A stretch of DNA of 64,000 bases from Microbacterium sp. W4I20 (GTDB taxonomy: Bacteria > Actinomycetota > Actinomycetes > Actinomycetales > Microbacteriaceae). Positions within the stretch are counted from its first letter, which is position 1. Every line of letters starts with the position of its first letter. Position numbers and translations under genes: made by a program. Below the pieces are notes generated by a model that searched no databases, had not been told where the DNA came from, and worked only from the letters and a program-made list of their open reading frames with translations. Positions 9,192 to 18,100 of the stretch are shown here, one piece after another. The stretch is from positions 2,666,001 through 2,730,000 of the forward strand of contig NZ_JAUSYB010000001.1 of the NCBI RefSeq assembly GCF_030816505.1, given 5' to 3'.

Positions 9192-10180
9192 CGGTTCTTT
9201 CCTCGGTCGGCGGCGTAGAAGACCCAGCGGCTGGAGGTGCCGTAGAAGATCGCCGTGATGATCAGGATGATGGCGAAGAGCACCATCGACAGCGCGCAGG
9301 CGTAGCCGAGACGCAGGTCCTTGAACGCCGTGTCGTAGATGTACAGCGAGAAGAAGTAGGAGCCGTAGTCCGGTCCGCCCTTCGTCATTACGAACGCCTG
9401 GGTGAAGATCTGGAAGGTGCCGATCAGTCCGAGGATGAGCTGCAGCAGGATCACCGGCGACATCATCGGCAACGTGACCGCGCGGAAGGTGCGCCACCAG
9501 CCGGCTCCGTCGAGACCGGCGGCCTCGTAGAGCTCCGTGGGAATGCCCTGCAGCCCTCCGAGGTAGATGATGATCGACGAGCCCACGGCCCACAATTGCA
9601 TGATGACGATCGCCGGGATGACCCAGGTCTGGCTCGTGAGCCAGGGGATCCCCGGGATCCCGACGAGATTCAGGACGCCGTTGATGACGCCGAAATCACG
9701 ATGGAAGACGAAGCCCCAGAGCACCGTGACCGCGACGCCGGAGAGCACGGACGGTAAATAGTAAATCGTGCGGAAGACGCCCATGCCGACGAACTTCTGG
9801 TTCATCAGCATGGCGATCCCGAGGCCGAGGATCAGACTGAGCGGCAGGTACAGCGCCACGAAGATGAACGTGACCTTGAGGGACTGCCAGAACAGCGGAT
9901 CGTCGGTGAAGATCTTGGTGTAGTTGTCGAAGCCGATCCAGACCGGGGCACCTCCTCCTGACCAGTCGGTGAACGACAGGTAGATCGCGACGCCGATCGG
10001 GATCGCCGAGAAGAGCAGGAAGCCGATCAGCCACGGCTGGATCCAGAGGAACCCGGCCCGCGCCTCGCGGCGCGCATGGGGGCTGGTCTTCCGCACGCCG
10101 GACGGACGGCGCGCCTGTGCCGCCGCAGTCGGCTGCGGAGGGAGTCCCGCGGTCGAGACCTGCGGCGGCACAGCGGTCAC
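9188..10180 (-). CDS. Sugar ABC transporter permease (MalF/UgpA-like)
   Basis: A 330-aa membrane subunit partnering the neighbouring MalG-like protein. An Ala/Pro/Arg-rich N-terminal tail of about 40 residues precedes six membrane spans, the first being FLWIQPWLIGFLLFSAIPIG. The EAA motif ELYEAAGLDGAGWWRTFRAV is intact. It starts with GTG 10180, overlapping the stop of the binding-protein gene. No ATP-binding subunit gene lies in this operon, as is common in actinobacteria where one shared MsiK/MalK-type ATPase serves many importers; that dependence is inferred. Confidence 0.93.
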   Translation of the reverse strand: MTAVPPQVSTAGLPPQPTAAAQARRPSGVRKTSPHARREARAGFLWIQPWLIGFLLFSAIPIGVAIYLSFTDWSGGGAPVWIGFDNYTKIFTDDPLFWQSLKVTFIFVALYLPLSLILGLGIAMLMNQKFVGMGVFRTIYYLPSVLSGVAVTVLWGFVFHRDFGVINGVLNLVGIPGIPWLTSQTWVIPAIVIMQLWAVGSSIIIYLGGLQGIPTELYEAAGLDGAGWWRTFRAVTLPMMSPVILLQLILGLIGTFQIFTQAFVMTKGGPDYGSYFFSLYIYDTAFKDLRLGYACALSMVLFAIILIITAIFYGTSSRWVFYAADRGKNR

Positions 10181-11451
10181 CGGTTGGTCTCTTCCTGGAT
10201 CGCGGTGAGCGTCTCGCGGGGGTCTCCGCCGTTCATCAGCGAGGCCACGCGGTTGCCGTAGGCGATCTCGTACTTCGCCCAGAGCGGCGGGTAGCTGATC
10301 GCCGCGGCATCCTGGCCGATGGCGGGGAAGAGGAGATCACGCGCAGGGTCCGTGGTGCGGGCGGTGACCAGTGCGCTCTGCAGGTACGGGATGGTGGACT
10401 GCACCGGCTCGGAGCCGAGGTAGTCGAGGAACTTCCACGCGGCGTCGACGTTCTTCGCGTCGCGGCTCAGGCCCCAGCCGCCACCTGCGGTCGCGATCTC
10501 GCGCTTGCCGGTGGATCCCTTGGGCAGAGCGACGATCTCCCACTCGAACTTGTCGGCGATCGCCTCCTTGGCGCCTGCGGCGTACCAGGAGCCGTTCATG
10601 AACATGGCGACCAGGCCGCCGGCGAACGGATCGACACCCGTAGGCAGACCCTCGGAGCTCGGCACGGCGCCGGCCTTGATCGCCGCGTTGATCTGCTCGA
10701 AGGTTGCGATGTTCGCGTCGTTGTCGACGATGGCCCTGCTGCCGTCCTCGGAGAACACCTCGCCGCCGTTCGCCTTCATGACGCCGCGCATTCCCCAGGA
10801 GCTGCCGTTGACGAAGCCGCCCCAGCGGGTCTGCTTCCCGCCTTCCTTGAGCGTGAACGCCTCGGAGATCTCGTAGAAGTCGTCCCACGTCCAGTCGCCG
10901 TTCGGCACCGGGATGCCGAGCTCGTCGAACATCGTCTTGTTGACGTAGATGCCGTACCCCGACATGTCCTCCGGGAGTGCGACGAGCTTGCCGCCGGCCG
11001 AGAACTGGGCCTCGACGGCCGGGTAGAAGTCGGCGCGGTTGACGGAGTTCTTCGTGTCCTTGATGAAGCCGTCCAGCGGCTGCAGCCATCCGGCCTCGGC
11101 GTGCGCGGCGAGCTCGAGAGTGCGGACGTAGTAGATGTCCGGCAGCGTCTTCGCGAGCGCCTGCGTCTTCACCTTGGTGTTGTACTGCTCGCCGTCGGCG
11201 ATGTTCAGCAGGTTGACCGTGGTCGACGAGTTCTTGCCCTGGTAGGCGGCGATGACGTCGCGGAGCTGCTTCTCCCAATCGGCGGAATCGTTTGCGAGAA
11301 GCGAGACGGTGCCTCCGCCTCCGCCGCCTCCCGCGCCTCCGCCGCCGGGGGAGCAGGCCGAGAGGGCGAGCATCGCCGCTGCGGCCGCGGTTCCGCTCAG
11401 GAACGTGCGACGTGTCGCCTGGTGGGTGAAAAGTCCTGTGGTGTTCGCCAT
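10177..11451 (-). CDS. Sugar ABC transporter substrate-binding lipoprotein with Tat-type signal
   Basis: A 424-aa extracellular solute-binding protein of family 1 (maltose-binding type), the first gene of the import operon. The N-terminus has a twin-arginine motif, RRTFL (residues 14-18), a hydrophobic stretch and a lipobox LSAC with Cys33 as the lipidated residue. A poly-glycine linker follows directly, which should hold the binding domain off the membrane. The start at ATG 11451 is set by GAGGAGA seven bases upstream; longer frames lack a ribosome site. The twin-arginine signal suggests Tat export, notable because tatBAC genes lie 11 kb away. The ligand is unknown; neighbouring GH20 and other glycosidases point to an oligosaccharide. 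Confidence 0.93.
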   Translation of the reverse strand: MANTTGLFTHQATRRTFLSGTAAAAAMLALSACSPGGGGAGGGGGGGTVSLLANDSADWEKQLRDVIAAYQGKNSSTTVNLLNIADGEQYNTKVKTQALAKTLPDIYYVRTLELAAHAEAGWLQPLDGFIKDTKNSVNRADFYPAVEAQFSAGGKLVALPEDMSGYGIYVNKTMFDELGIPVPNGDWTWDDFYEISEAFTLKEGGKQTRWGGFVNGSSWGMRGVMKANGGEVFSEDGSRAIVDNDANIATFEQINAAIKAGAVPSSEGLPTGVDPFAGGLVAMFMNGSWYAAGAKEAIADKFEWEIVALPKGSTGKREIATAGGGWGLSRDAKNVDAAWKFLDYLGSEPVQSTIPYLQSALVTARTTDPARDLLFPAIGQDAAAISYPPLWAKYEIAYGNRVASLMNGGDPRETLTAIQEETNR

Positions 11452-11571
11452 GGCGGCTCTCCTCGATATGGCCAGTGCTGTGGTGGCTGGCTGTCGCGGG
11501 ATGCGACGGCCAGGTGACGCGTGGTGCGATCGGCGATGACGACGGGTGGTGATCATCGGCAGCGATGATTA

Positions 11572-11587
11572 GTTCACGTATTAGAAC
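11572..11587. promoter_or_regulatory. Putative operator GTTCA-N6-AGAAC before the importer operon
   Basis: The 182-base gap between the epimerase gene end and the binding-protein gene start holds GTTCACGTATTAGAAC, an inverted pair of five-base arms with one mismatch, extended by a flanking A/T pair. It lies about 120 bases upstream of the binding-protein start. Related palindromes occur at 17895, 17996, 22617, 25333 and 29035. I see no convincing -35/-10 pair. Function as an operator is inferred from position and recurrence. Confidence 0.5.
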
Positions 11588-11633
11588 TTCAGGTCAGCTA
11601 TTTGGACGATCGTATCGACGCCATGGTTCGGTG

Positions 11634-12371
11634 TCAATCTTCGGACGCGGAGGAAGCAGCAGCATCGCGGGGGCGCCGTGACTGGGGCTGCCACCCGAGA
11701 AGACGCTCGGCCCGCGACCAGTCGAGGTGTCGGCGTTGGTGGTCGCCTGTGATGGCCATCGCCGTGCACCCGGGCTCGTCGCGAAGCACCGCGGCTCCGA
11801 ACGCCGCGGCGGTGTCCGACGCGGAGGTCATCACGATGGCGTGCTTGTCATCCGAGCTCGCCAGCCAGACGTCGTCGGCCATCGGCAGCACGAGGCGGAG
11901 GATCGTGATGTGCAGGCCATGTTCGGTCGCGGCCGCTCGGGCCACATCCTCACCCAGCCGTTTCGACAGCCCGTAGGCATCGACGGCATCCGGTGTCGAA
12001 TCATCCGTCGACGACAGGAACGCATCGAACACCGACAGGGAACCCGCGATCACGACCCGACGTACGTCGGCGCGCGCAGCGGCTTGGAGGGCGTTGTACA
12101 GCCCTGTGACGTTCACGTCGAACTGGCTGCGTGCCCACGCCGGGCTGCCCCACCCCTCCTTGGTGCCCATGGCCATGTAGACGATCGCGTCCATGCCTTC
12201 CGCGGCGCGCGTGAGCGCGTCCTGGTCGAGCACATCGACCTCGATGGTGGTGGCCCAACCCAGCCGTAGATCCGGCATGCGGTCGGCGACCTTCACGAGG
12301 TGACTCTCGGCGAGCGTGGGGCCGATCAGGCGCCCGAGGTGCCCGCCACCGCCGATTATCAACAGTTTCAT
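11634..12371 (-). CDS. NAD(P)-dependent epimerase/dehydrogenase (extended SDR)
   Basis: A 245-aa Rossmann-fold protein beginning MKLLIIGGGGHLGRLIG, whose GGGGHLG is the nucleotide-binding glycine motif. YGLSKRLGED supplies the YxxxK catalytic pair and a Ser precedes it (IAGSLSVFDA). Such proteins oxidise, epimerise or dehydrate sugars; the small size, close to uronate dehydrogenase, suggests a sugar 1-dehydrogenase, but this is not decisive. I choose ATG 12371 since GGGAAA/AAGGA precedes it, whereas the in-frame ATG at 12383 abuts AAGG too closely. It is followed after a gap by the importer operon and preceded by the enolase-superfamily gene on the same strand. Confidence 0.75.
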   Translation of the reverse strand: MKLLIIGGGGHLGRLIGPTLAESHLVKVADRMPDLRLGWATTIEVDVLDQDALTRAAEGMDAIVYMAMGTKEGWGSPAWARSQFDVNVTGLYNALQAAARADVRRVVIAGSLSVFDAFLSSTDDSTPDAVDAYGLSKRLGEDVARAAATEHGLHITILRLVLPMADDVWLASSDDKHAIVMTSASDTAAAFGAAVLRDEPGCTAMAITGDHQRRHLDWSRAERLLGWQPQSRRPRDAAASSASED

Positions 12372-12441
12372 GTGGTTTCCCATCCTTGCCGAGCGTGGCC
12401 GTGTGGCCCGCATCCGATGAGCCGACCCGCGGCTCCGTCTC

Positions 12442-13701
12442 TCAGATCCATAGGGGATGCCGTGATGCTCGGTGATGGAGGCCATCGAATTCGGCACTGC
12501 CGTCGTCGAGGCGGATCCTGAGGGCGGCCCCTGGCGCCTGCACGGGCATCGTGGCGTTCATGGTGGAGTCGCGCCAGAGCTGGTCCGTATCGACGTACTG
12601 CCGCTCCCTCCCGTCGCCGAGCGCGAAGGTGAGCAGCCGGCGGACGGGCGCGGGTCGGGAACCCCGGGGGACTCTGCGCCGTTCGAGCAGCTCGTCGTCG
12701 ACCGTGATGCCGAGGCCGGGTCCGGCCGGCACGGTGACATGGCCGCCGCGGATCTGCAGAGGGTCGGTGAGCAGGTCATCGCGATAGATGTTCATGGCCG
12801 TGATCGCGGGCAGCCGTGCCGACTCCGCGACCGAGCCCACATGGGCGACCCACGCCGTCGTGATCGCGGTACCGCACATCTGCAGGAAGACGTCCTTGTG
12901 GAACGCAGCGGCCGTGTCGGACTGCGCGAACGCCGCGGCGGGGTCCTGCCCGTTGACGACGAACCCGTCCAGGGTGTCCTGAGCGAGCCAGGTCGGGGCC
13001 AGGCCGACGTCGTAGTGCTCGACGAGAGGCGTCGAGATCGCGGCCCGAATGCGCGCCTGCCCCGCCGTGTCGGTGCGGTCGAGGGGACTCTCGAACAGGC
13101 CGATCTTCTCCTCGCGTTGAAGCTCCTGCAGAACAGGGAGCGCCTGTGCCGCGGACACCAGCATCGAATTCCAGTCGATGTCGATGCGGTACTCATCTGG
13201 TGTGGCAGCGGAGATCGCGGCAACCTGCTCGCGGATGTCGAACCACGGGCGTCCCTTGACCTTGTGCGACAGGTAACCGGCAGCGACCGCGGCGGCGGCC
13301 TGCTCTGCCAGCACTTCCGGTGGCATCTTGGTGTTCCACCAGGAGATCGGGCATCGATCGCGAACCACCGGCCGCCCGAAGAGCTCGTTCACGGGGACTC
13401 CGAGCGCCTTGCCGAGCGTGTCGAACAGCGCCATCCGCAGGGGCGTTCCGATTCCGGGCGTGTGCAGCACCTCGAGCGGCGTACGTCCGATCGCGAAGGC
13501 GGCGAACTCCTCGCTCACCGGCTCGCCGGTGTAGTAAATGAGCGTCTCGCCGTAACCGGTGATCTCCGGATCATCCGTGCGTACCCTCACGACCTCGAGG
13601 TACTCCCACTCGTGGTTGTGCAGCTGGGTCCACGGCGCGATGGATGCGATGAAGGGGAGCCGGATGGGGATGGTCTCGACGTCGACGATGCGGGGCTGCA
13701 T
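12442..13701 (-). CDS. Enolase-superfamily sugar-acid dehydratase-like protein (copy 1)
   Basis: A 419-aa mandelate racemase/muconate lactonizing enzyme family protein, probably a sugar-acid dehydratase or racemase. The KxK base motif is in HKVKGRPW, the three metal ligands are likely the Asp of RIDIDWN, the Glu of FESP and the Glu of LVEHYD, and a His lies in FHKDVFLQ. These positions follow the mandelate-racemase subgroup layout. ATG 13701 is preceded by GAGGAG at five bases; the GTG two codons earlier is worse placed. A close paralogue lies at 29190-30521 on the other strand, sharing WWNTKMP, IDWNSML, FESP and HKDVFLQ blocks. The C-terminal 90 residues extend beyond the standard barrel and are also shared by the paralogue. 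Confidence 0.85.
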   Translation of the reverse strand: MQPRIVDVETIPIRLPFIASIAPWTQLHNHEWEYLEVVRVRTDDPEITGYGETLIYYTGEPVSEEFAAFAIGRTPLEVLHTPGIGTPLRMALFDTLGKALGVPVNELFGRPVVRDRCPISWWNTKMPPEVLAEQAAAAVAAGYLSHKVKGRPWFDIREQVAAISAATPDEYRIDIDWNSMLVSAAQALPVLQELQREEKIGLFESPLDRTDTAGQARIRAAISTPLVEHYDVGLAPTWLAQDTLDGFVVNGQDPAAAFAQSDTAAAFHKDVFLQMCGTAITTAWVAHVGSVAESARLPAITAMNIYRDDLLTDPLQIRGGHVTVPAGPGLGITVDDELLERRRVPRGSRPAPVRRLLTFALGDGRERQYVDTDQLWRDSTMNATMPVQAPGAALRIRLDDGSAEFDGLHHRASRHPLWI

Positions 13702-13733
13702 GCGCACTCCTCTCTGTGAAATGGGCGGGTCTG

Positions 13734-16700
13734 CTAAGGAGTCGGCGTCTTCACGAACGTGAACCTGTCGACGTGGATGGTCGCGTAGTCGGCCGCGTTC
13801 CCCGTAGATGCGACGTAGACATACTCATCGGCTGTCGGCGAGGGGGTGAAGGTGCCCACCTTCACGGTGCGCCACAGCTGGTTCTCCAGTGCGGATCCGG
13901 TCACCGATACAGGGCTCGTCACGGCGGCTCCGGCCGTTCCGTCGTAGATGCCCAGGGTGAGCGCGGGCGAGGACGGGCGGAAGATCGTCGGATAGTCGTT
14001 CGCGTCGTACGTGATGTCGTGGGCAAAGCGCACCTTCACGTCTGCGTAGACGTCGTAGGAGACCCCGGGCTCCAGATCCTGCGCATCCCAGTTCCACCGC
14101 ACGTTGCGGGCGGTGCCTCCCGTGGCGACGGGCTCGAGGGCGGTCGATCCGTCGCCGGCGCTCGTGTCTGCCGCCTCGGCGGTGGCGGTGCCGGTCACGG
14201 TGAAGTCCGCATCCTCGCCGACGAGATCCGGCGCGGAGGTCGAGAGCTTCACGATGCGTCCTTCTCCCGGAGCGAAGGGGAGGTCGGCGATCACCAGTTG
14301 CGAACCGCTGCGCACGGCGGTCACCGCGGTCCCGCTCGCCGCATCGGACACGGAGCTGATCGGCGCGCCGACGGCGTCGGCATCGATCGTGATGGTCACG
14401 TCGGCCGCATCCTCGACGTCGTGGTTCACGACGACGAGATAGAGATCGCCGGTCTCATGGTCCACATGTGTGGTGACATCCGCCGAGGCATAGGCGCCGT
14501 CACCGCCTCCGCCTCCGGATGCGGTCGCGATATTGGCCACGCGGGTCATGCTCTGGATGACGGGCCGCAGTGCGGAGAGCTCCGCGAACATCTGCTCGAT
14601 GATGTCGTACCGGGCGGTGTGGGTGCCGTCGGGGTCGATCATGCCGTTCCACGCGTTCGTGGCCTGATACATGAAGTAGTGGAATCCCTTTGCCCCGTGG
14701 CCGACCGCCTCATAGGTCATCGATCGGATCTCGGCGTCGCTCGGGTCGCGGTACCACCCCGGCTGTTCGAAGGCCTGCAGGATCGTCCAGAAGGGGGCAG
14801 AGCTGGAGATGTCCTTCTTGGTCTGGAGGTGGAGGAAGTCGAGCAGCACCTCGTAGTCGATGCCCGGGTATCCGAGATCCGTGTAGTCGCCGGCGGGCTT
14901 GCCCCACAGGGCCCCGTACGGGTCGGAGGTCATCGCCTGCAGCCCGAGCTCGGAGAAGTACTTGTCGGCGCTGTGCGCGCCGCTGAGATCGACCATGACG
15001 GCGTGATCGGGGTCGGCGGTCTCCACGAGCTTCTTCAACTTGCCGATGGTCTCCCGCAGCTTGTCATTCGCGTGAGGAGGTTCGTCGTACAACAGGTAGC
15101 CGCCGAACGCGCTCTTCGGCTTCAGCTGGTCGACGATCGCCTGCACACGAGCCTGCATCGCGAACTCGTCGCTGTTCACCGGGTCGCTGTAGATGACGTC
15201 CCACCAGCGCGGGTTGACCACGACGGTGAGCCCGTGTTCGGCGGCTTGATCCAGGATCGCCGAGGTGACAGCCGGCCGCGTGACGTCGAAGTTGCTGATG
15301 ATGACGTCGTTCGCTCCGGAAGCGGCGATGTCCGCGAAGGTCGTGTCAGTGTAGGCCGTGGCATCCGTGACGTTCTTCGGGATGATCGCACCCTCGTACC
15401 AGACGCCGAGCGGGAACTCCTCCTCGGGGTGCAGGTCGGGAGCGGTGGCCAGCGTCACACCCTGAACGGAGCGGATGCTCACGTCGCGCGTCGTCGAGCC
15501 GTAGCTCACTCGCGCGGTGTATGTGCCGGCTGCGACCGGCGCGCCCGCACCGTCGTCGCCGTCCCAGTAGGCGGAGCCGGTTTCCGTCACCGCGGCGTCG
15601 GCGAGGAGCGTGCGCACCACGTTGTTCGACCCGTCCAGGATGCGCACGGTGATGGCCTGGGTGCCGGGCACGGAGAACGAGATGGTCGTCCCGTCGTTGA
15701 TGCCCGCGGAGCTGCCGGCGCTGATCTGATACGGATAGGCGCTCACCTGTTGCGGTATTGCGTCGGATGTCGCGGCTCGACTGAGCGTGACCTGATCCAC
15801 CAGGACCGCGGAGTACTCGGCGGCGTTGTCGACCTTCGCGAAGAACACGCGGTTGACGTGCGTGGGGTCGAGCTCCACGGAGGAGGGCAGCGCGACCGTC
15901 CAGACGAAGTTGTACTTGGCGTTCTCATCGTCGCGCGGGCTCTCGAACGTGTGCGGAGGGATGAGGTGCACCCCGGCGGTCGCGTCGTAGACACCCATCG
16001 TGAACATCTCGCCCGATGAGCCCAGGTAGTCGGTGCGCTCCATCCGGATGGCGGCGGTCACGGTGTACGCAGTGTCGGCATCGATCGCGTCGCCATCGAC
16101 ATCCGCCTGCACGTCCCACGACGGTGTGGAGCCGTTCTCGAGGCGGGCGACGCTGCCATCGGCCGCCGTCGGCTCGTGCTGTCGCTGCACCCCGTTATAG
16201 AGGACGAAGTCGTCATCTTCGATGACATGCGGCTTGTACGGGGTGAAGCTGAGGCTGTCCACGGACACCGTGGAGATCTGGGAGGCGTTGTCACCGCTCG
16301 CCACGTAGAAGGAGATGGTGTTGGCGGAGGCGGTCGGTACGTAGATCCCGATGCTGTACTCCGCCCAGGTGTCGTCGGCGGTGCTCGCGGCGGAGATCGT
16401 GCGGTTCGGCAGCAGATGCTGCCCTGCTGTCCCGTCGTAGGCGCCTACGCTGAACGCGTCACCGGAGGGGGAGGCGACCGCGTGCTCCACCTTGACCCGG
16501 AACGACACCTCATACGGTTGATCCGTGACGAGTGCGCTGAAGTCCGCCCGATGGTACTGGATGTTCCAGCCGAGCCCGGTGTTCGCGACGCGGGCTACCG
16601 AATCATCGGATGCCGTCGTGTCGGTGACGCGTGCCGCGCCGCCATGGAGCGTGAAGGCGTCGTCTTGCACATCCGCGCTCTCTGCATTCGCTGCCCCAGG

Positions 16701-16778
16701 GACGATGGTGGTCGGGGCGCTCAGGATGCCGAGGACGATGCCCGTGACGGCGACGATCGCAAACCAGGAGTGCTTCAT
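13734..16778 (-). CDS. Large secreted putative glycosidase with three repeated beta modules
   Basis: A 1014-aa exported protein. Residues 1-32 form a Sec-type signal ending AANA. Two related beta-sandwich modules occupy about 35-180 and 186-334, and a third is at 853-1010; each carries G-x-Y-D-x-T-A-G (112-119, 262-269, 943-950) and ends in a VDxxxF/VDxVTL strand. A FlgD-like Ig domain (about 345-436, AITVRILDGSNNVVRTL) follows. A TIM-barrel-like core lies at about 455-745 with YLLYDEPP (Asp565-Glu566) as a likely acid/base strand and GFHYFMYQATNAWNG as a late strand. A glycine linker at 755-759 leads to a small beta domain. I read it as an extracellular polysaccharide-degrading enzyme with carbohydrate-binding modules; no GH family can be named by eye. 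Confidence 0.65.
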   Translation of the reverse strand: MKHSWFAIVAVTGIVLGILSAPTTIVPGAANAESADVQDDAFTLHGGAARVTDTTASDDSVARVANTGLGWNIQYHRADFSALVTDQPYEVSFRVKVEHAVASPSGDAFSVGAYDGTAGQHLLPNRTISAASTADDTWAEYSIGIYVPTASANTISFYVASGDNASQISTVSVDSLSFTPYKPHVIEDDDFVLYNGVQRQHEPTAADGSVARLENGSTPSWDVQADVDGDAIDADTAYTVTAAIRMERTDYLGSSGEMFTMGVYDATAGVHLIPPHTFESPRDDENAKYNFVWTVALPSSVELDPTHVNRVFFAKVDNAAEYSAVLVDQVTLSRAATSDAIPQQVSAYPYQISAGSSAGINDGTTISFSVPGTQAITVRILDGSNNVVRTLLADAAVTETGSAYWDGDDGAGAPVAAGTYTARVSYGSTTRDVSIRSVQGVTLATAPDLHPEEEFPLGVWYEGAIIPKNVTDATAYTDTTFADIAASGANDVIISNFDVTRPAVTSAILDQAAEHGLTVVVNPRWWDVIYSDPVNSDEFAMQARVQAIVDQLKPKSAFGGYLLYDEPPHANDKLRETIGKLKKLVETADPDHAVMVDLSGAHSADKYFSELGLQAMTSDPYGALWGKPAGDYTDLGYPGIDYEVLLDFLHLQTKKDISSSAPFWTILQAFEQPGWYRDPSDAEIRSMTYEAVGHGAKGFHYFMYQATNAWNGMIDPDGTHTARYDIIEQMFAELSALRPVIQSMTRVANIATASGGGGGDGAYASADVTTHVDHETGDLYLVVVNHDVEDAADVTITIDADAVGAPISSVSDAASGTAVTAVRSGSQLVIADLPFAPGEGRIVKLSTSAPDLVGEDADFTVTGTATAEAADTSAGDGSTALEPVATGGTARNVRWNWDAQDLEPGVSYDVYADVKVRFAHDITYDANDYPTIFRPSSPALTLGIYDGTAGAAVTSPVSVTGSALENQLWRTVKVGTFTPSPTADEYVYVASTGNAADYATIHVDRFTFVKTPTP

Positions 16779-16856
16779 TCGTTGTTCTCCAGACGGACGA
16801 GGGTCGGATGACGGATGCCTTGCGAAGAGCGTCAGGGCGGGGGATTTTCTCTCGGG

Positions 16857-17882
16857 TCAGCTCCCGAGGCGGACCAGAATCTTGGAGGCCTTGCTGGTGC
16901 CATCCGCGAGATCCGCGAAGGCGCGGGGCGCATCGGCGAGGAGGACGGAGTCGTCGATCAGTGGTTCGAGGTCGGCCGCGTGGGCTGCTACCCACTCCGC
17001 GGTGCTCCGGAACTGCGCGGCGGTGTAGCAGAAGCTCCCGATCACCGTGCGCTCCTCGGTGCTCACCCGGTAGGCGTCGAGATCGAGCTGGGGGGAGCCC
17101 ATGCCGAGCAGGACGATCCTCGCTCCCTCCGCCGACACCTGGAGTGCCTGAGCGAGCGTCGAGCTCAGTGCGACGGCATCGATCACGACGTCGGGTCGGC
17201 GTCCCAGCTCTGCATCGACGGCCGAGGCGAGGTCGACGTCCGCGGGATTCAGCACCGGGAAGCCGAGCTGTGTGACCAAGGTGGCACGTGCCGCGGAGAT
17301 CTCGGACACGACCACTCGAGCGCCCAGGCGGCGAGCTGCGAGAGCGGCGGCCTGCCCGATGGGGCCCCCGCCGATCACGAGGACGGCGCTCGCAGGTCCG
17401 ACGCCGCCTCGGGTGGCCGCGCGGAAGCCGACCGCGAGCGGCTCGACGAGCGCCCCGAGGTCGGCGGGCATGTCCGGGGGAAGGACCACGACGTTGCGCG
17501 CGGGGACGGCGATCTGCTCGGCGAAAGCAGCGATGATCAGCGGATCCACGCCGATCACACGACGTCGGGGGCAGAGCTGCTCTCCCGGGTCGAGGCAGAC
17601 GGCGCATTCGCCGCAGCTGAGGACGGGGTCGATTGTGACGAGATCGCCGAGGGCTAGGTGCTCGTCGGCGTCGGCGCCGAGTGCGGCGATGCGGCCGACC
17701 GTCTCGTGACCCATGATCTGTCCCGGCATGCGCCGGCCGTTCTCGCCCGTGTAGCCGTGCAGGTCGGAACCGCAGATGCCGGTCGCGATGACCTCGACCA
17801 GAACCTCGCCGGGGCCGGCGACCGGATCGGGACGGTTCTCGACCGTCAGTCGATTCGGGCCGTGGTACACCAGAGCTTTCAC
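16857..17882 (-). CDS. Zinc-dependent alcohol/polyol dehydrogenase (MDR family)
   Basis: A 341-aa medium-chain dehydrogenase. GICGSDLHGY and GHETVG carry catalytic zinc ligands, CGECAVCLDPGEQLC gives the four-cysteine structural zinc lobe, and VLVIGGGPIGQ is the NAD-binding glycine motif. It should oxidise a secondary alcohol of a polyol or sugar acid. I start at GTG 17882, which gives the usual VKALVY opening and has AGAAGAAG upstream; an ATG at 17900 is possible. It is the first minus-strand gene from a shared divergent promoter region and is probably co-transcribed with the secreted glycosidase downstream. Confidence 0.88.
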   Translation of the reverse strand: MKALVYHGPNRLTVENRPDPVAGPGEVLVEVIATGICGSDLHGYTGENGRRMPGQIMGHETVGRIAALGADADEHLALGDLVTIDPVLSCGECAVCLDPGEQLCPRRRVIGVDPLIIAAFAEQIAVPARNVVVLPPDMPADLGALVEPLAVGFRAATRGGVGPASAVLVIGGGPIGQAAALAARRLGARVVVSEISAARATLVTQLGFPVLNPADVDLASAVDAELGRRPDVVIDAVALSSTLAQALQVSAEGARIVLLGMGSPQLDLDAYRVSTEERTVIGSFCYTAAQFRSTAEWVAAHAADLEPLIDDSVLLADAPRAFADLADGTSKASKILVRLGS

Positions 17883-17894
17883 CAGCACTTCTTC

Positions 17895-17910
17895 TTTCAT
17901 GTATGTGAAC
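17895..17910. promoter_or_regulatory. Putative operator TTTCA-N6-TGAAC, dehydrogenase side
   Basis: TTTCATGTATGTGAAC lies 12 bases upstream of the GTG start of the Zn-dehydrogenase gene. Its TATGTGAAC part is the exact inverse of GTTCACATA at 17996-18004, so the 218-base divergent region carries facing copies of one motif. Binding here would cover the ribosome site or early transcript of the minus-strand gene. Confidence 0.5.
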
Positions 17911-17995
17911 AGCAAGACAGCTTTATGAACTGCCCGAAGCCTAGCGGCCCGGCCGGTGAAAATGCACGCGTCGCGACGAGATTCCGACCGAATTG

Positions 17996-18011
17996 GTTCA
18001 CATAGTCGAAT
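17996..18011. promoter_or_regulatory. Putative operator GTTCACATA-type, amidohydrolase side
   Basis: GTTCACATAGTCGAAT sits 90 bases upstream of the plus-strand operon start at 18101. It shares 9 consecutive bases with the inverted copy at 17902-17910 and the CACATA core with sites at 22617 and 25333. A weaker third copy, TTTCATGTAGACGAAG, is at 18016-18031. The cluster of three suggests cooperative binding by a dimeric regulator controlling both directions. Confidence 0.5.
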
Positions 18012-18100
18012 TACGTTTCATGTAGACGAAGTTCTGCTAGCGTTTCCTCAACTTCGTCGACCGAGACGGATGCCCATCGCCCCCGTCTCTCTGGAGCCAC

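Noticed and set aside
8277..9593. A longer N-terminus for the MalG-like permease
   Set aside because: The extra 134 codons are Arg/His-rich, overlap the other permease out of frame, and the ATG at 9191 with ATGA overlap gives a normal-length protein.
13716..16019. A 767-codon plus-strand open frame opposite the large secreted protein
   Set aside because: It is antisense to a gene with a clear signal peptide and repeated modules; its composition (Gly/Arg/Val/Asp-rich, no hydrophobic core) is typical of high-GC shadow frames.
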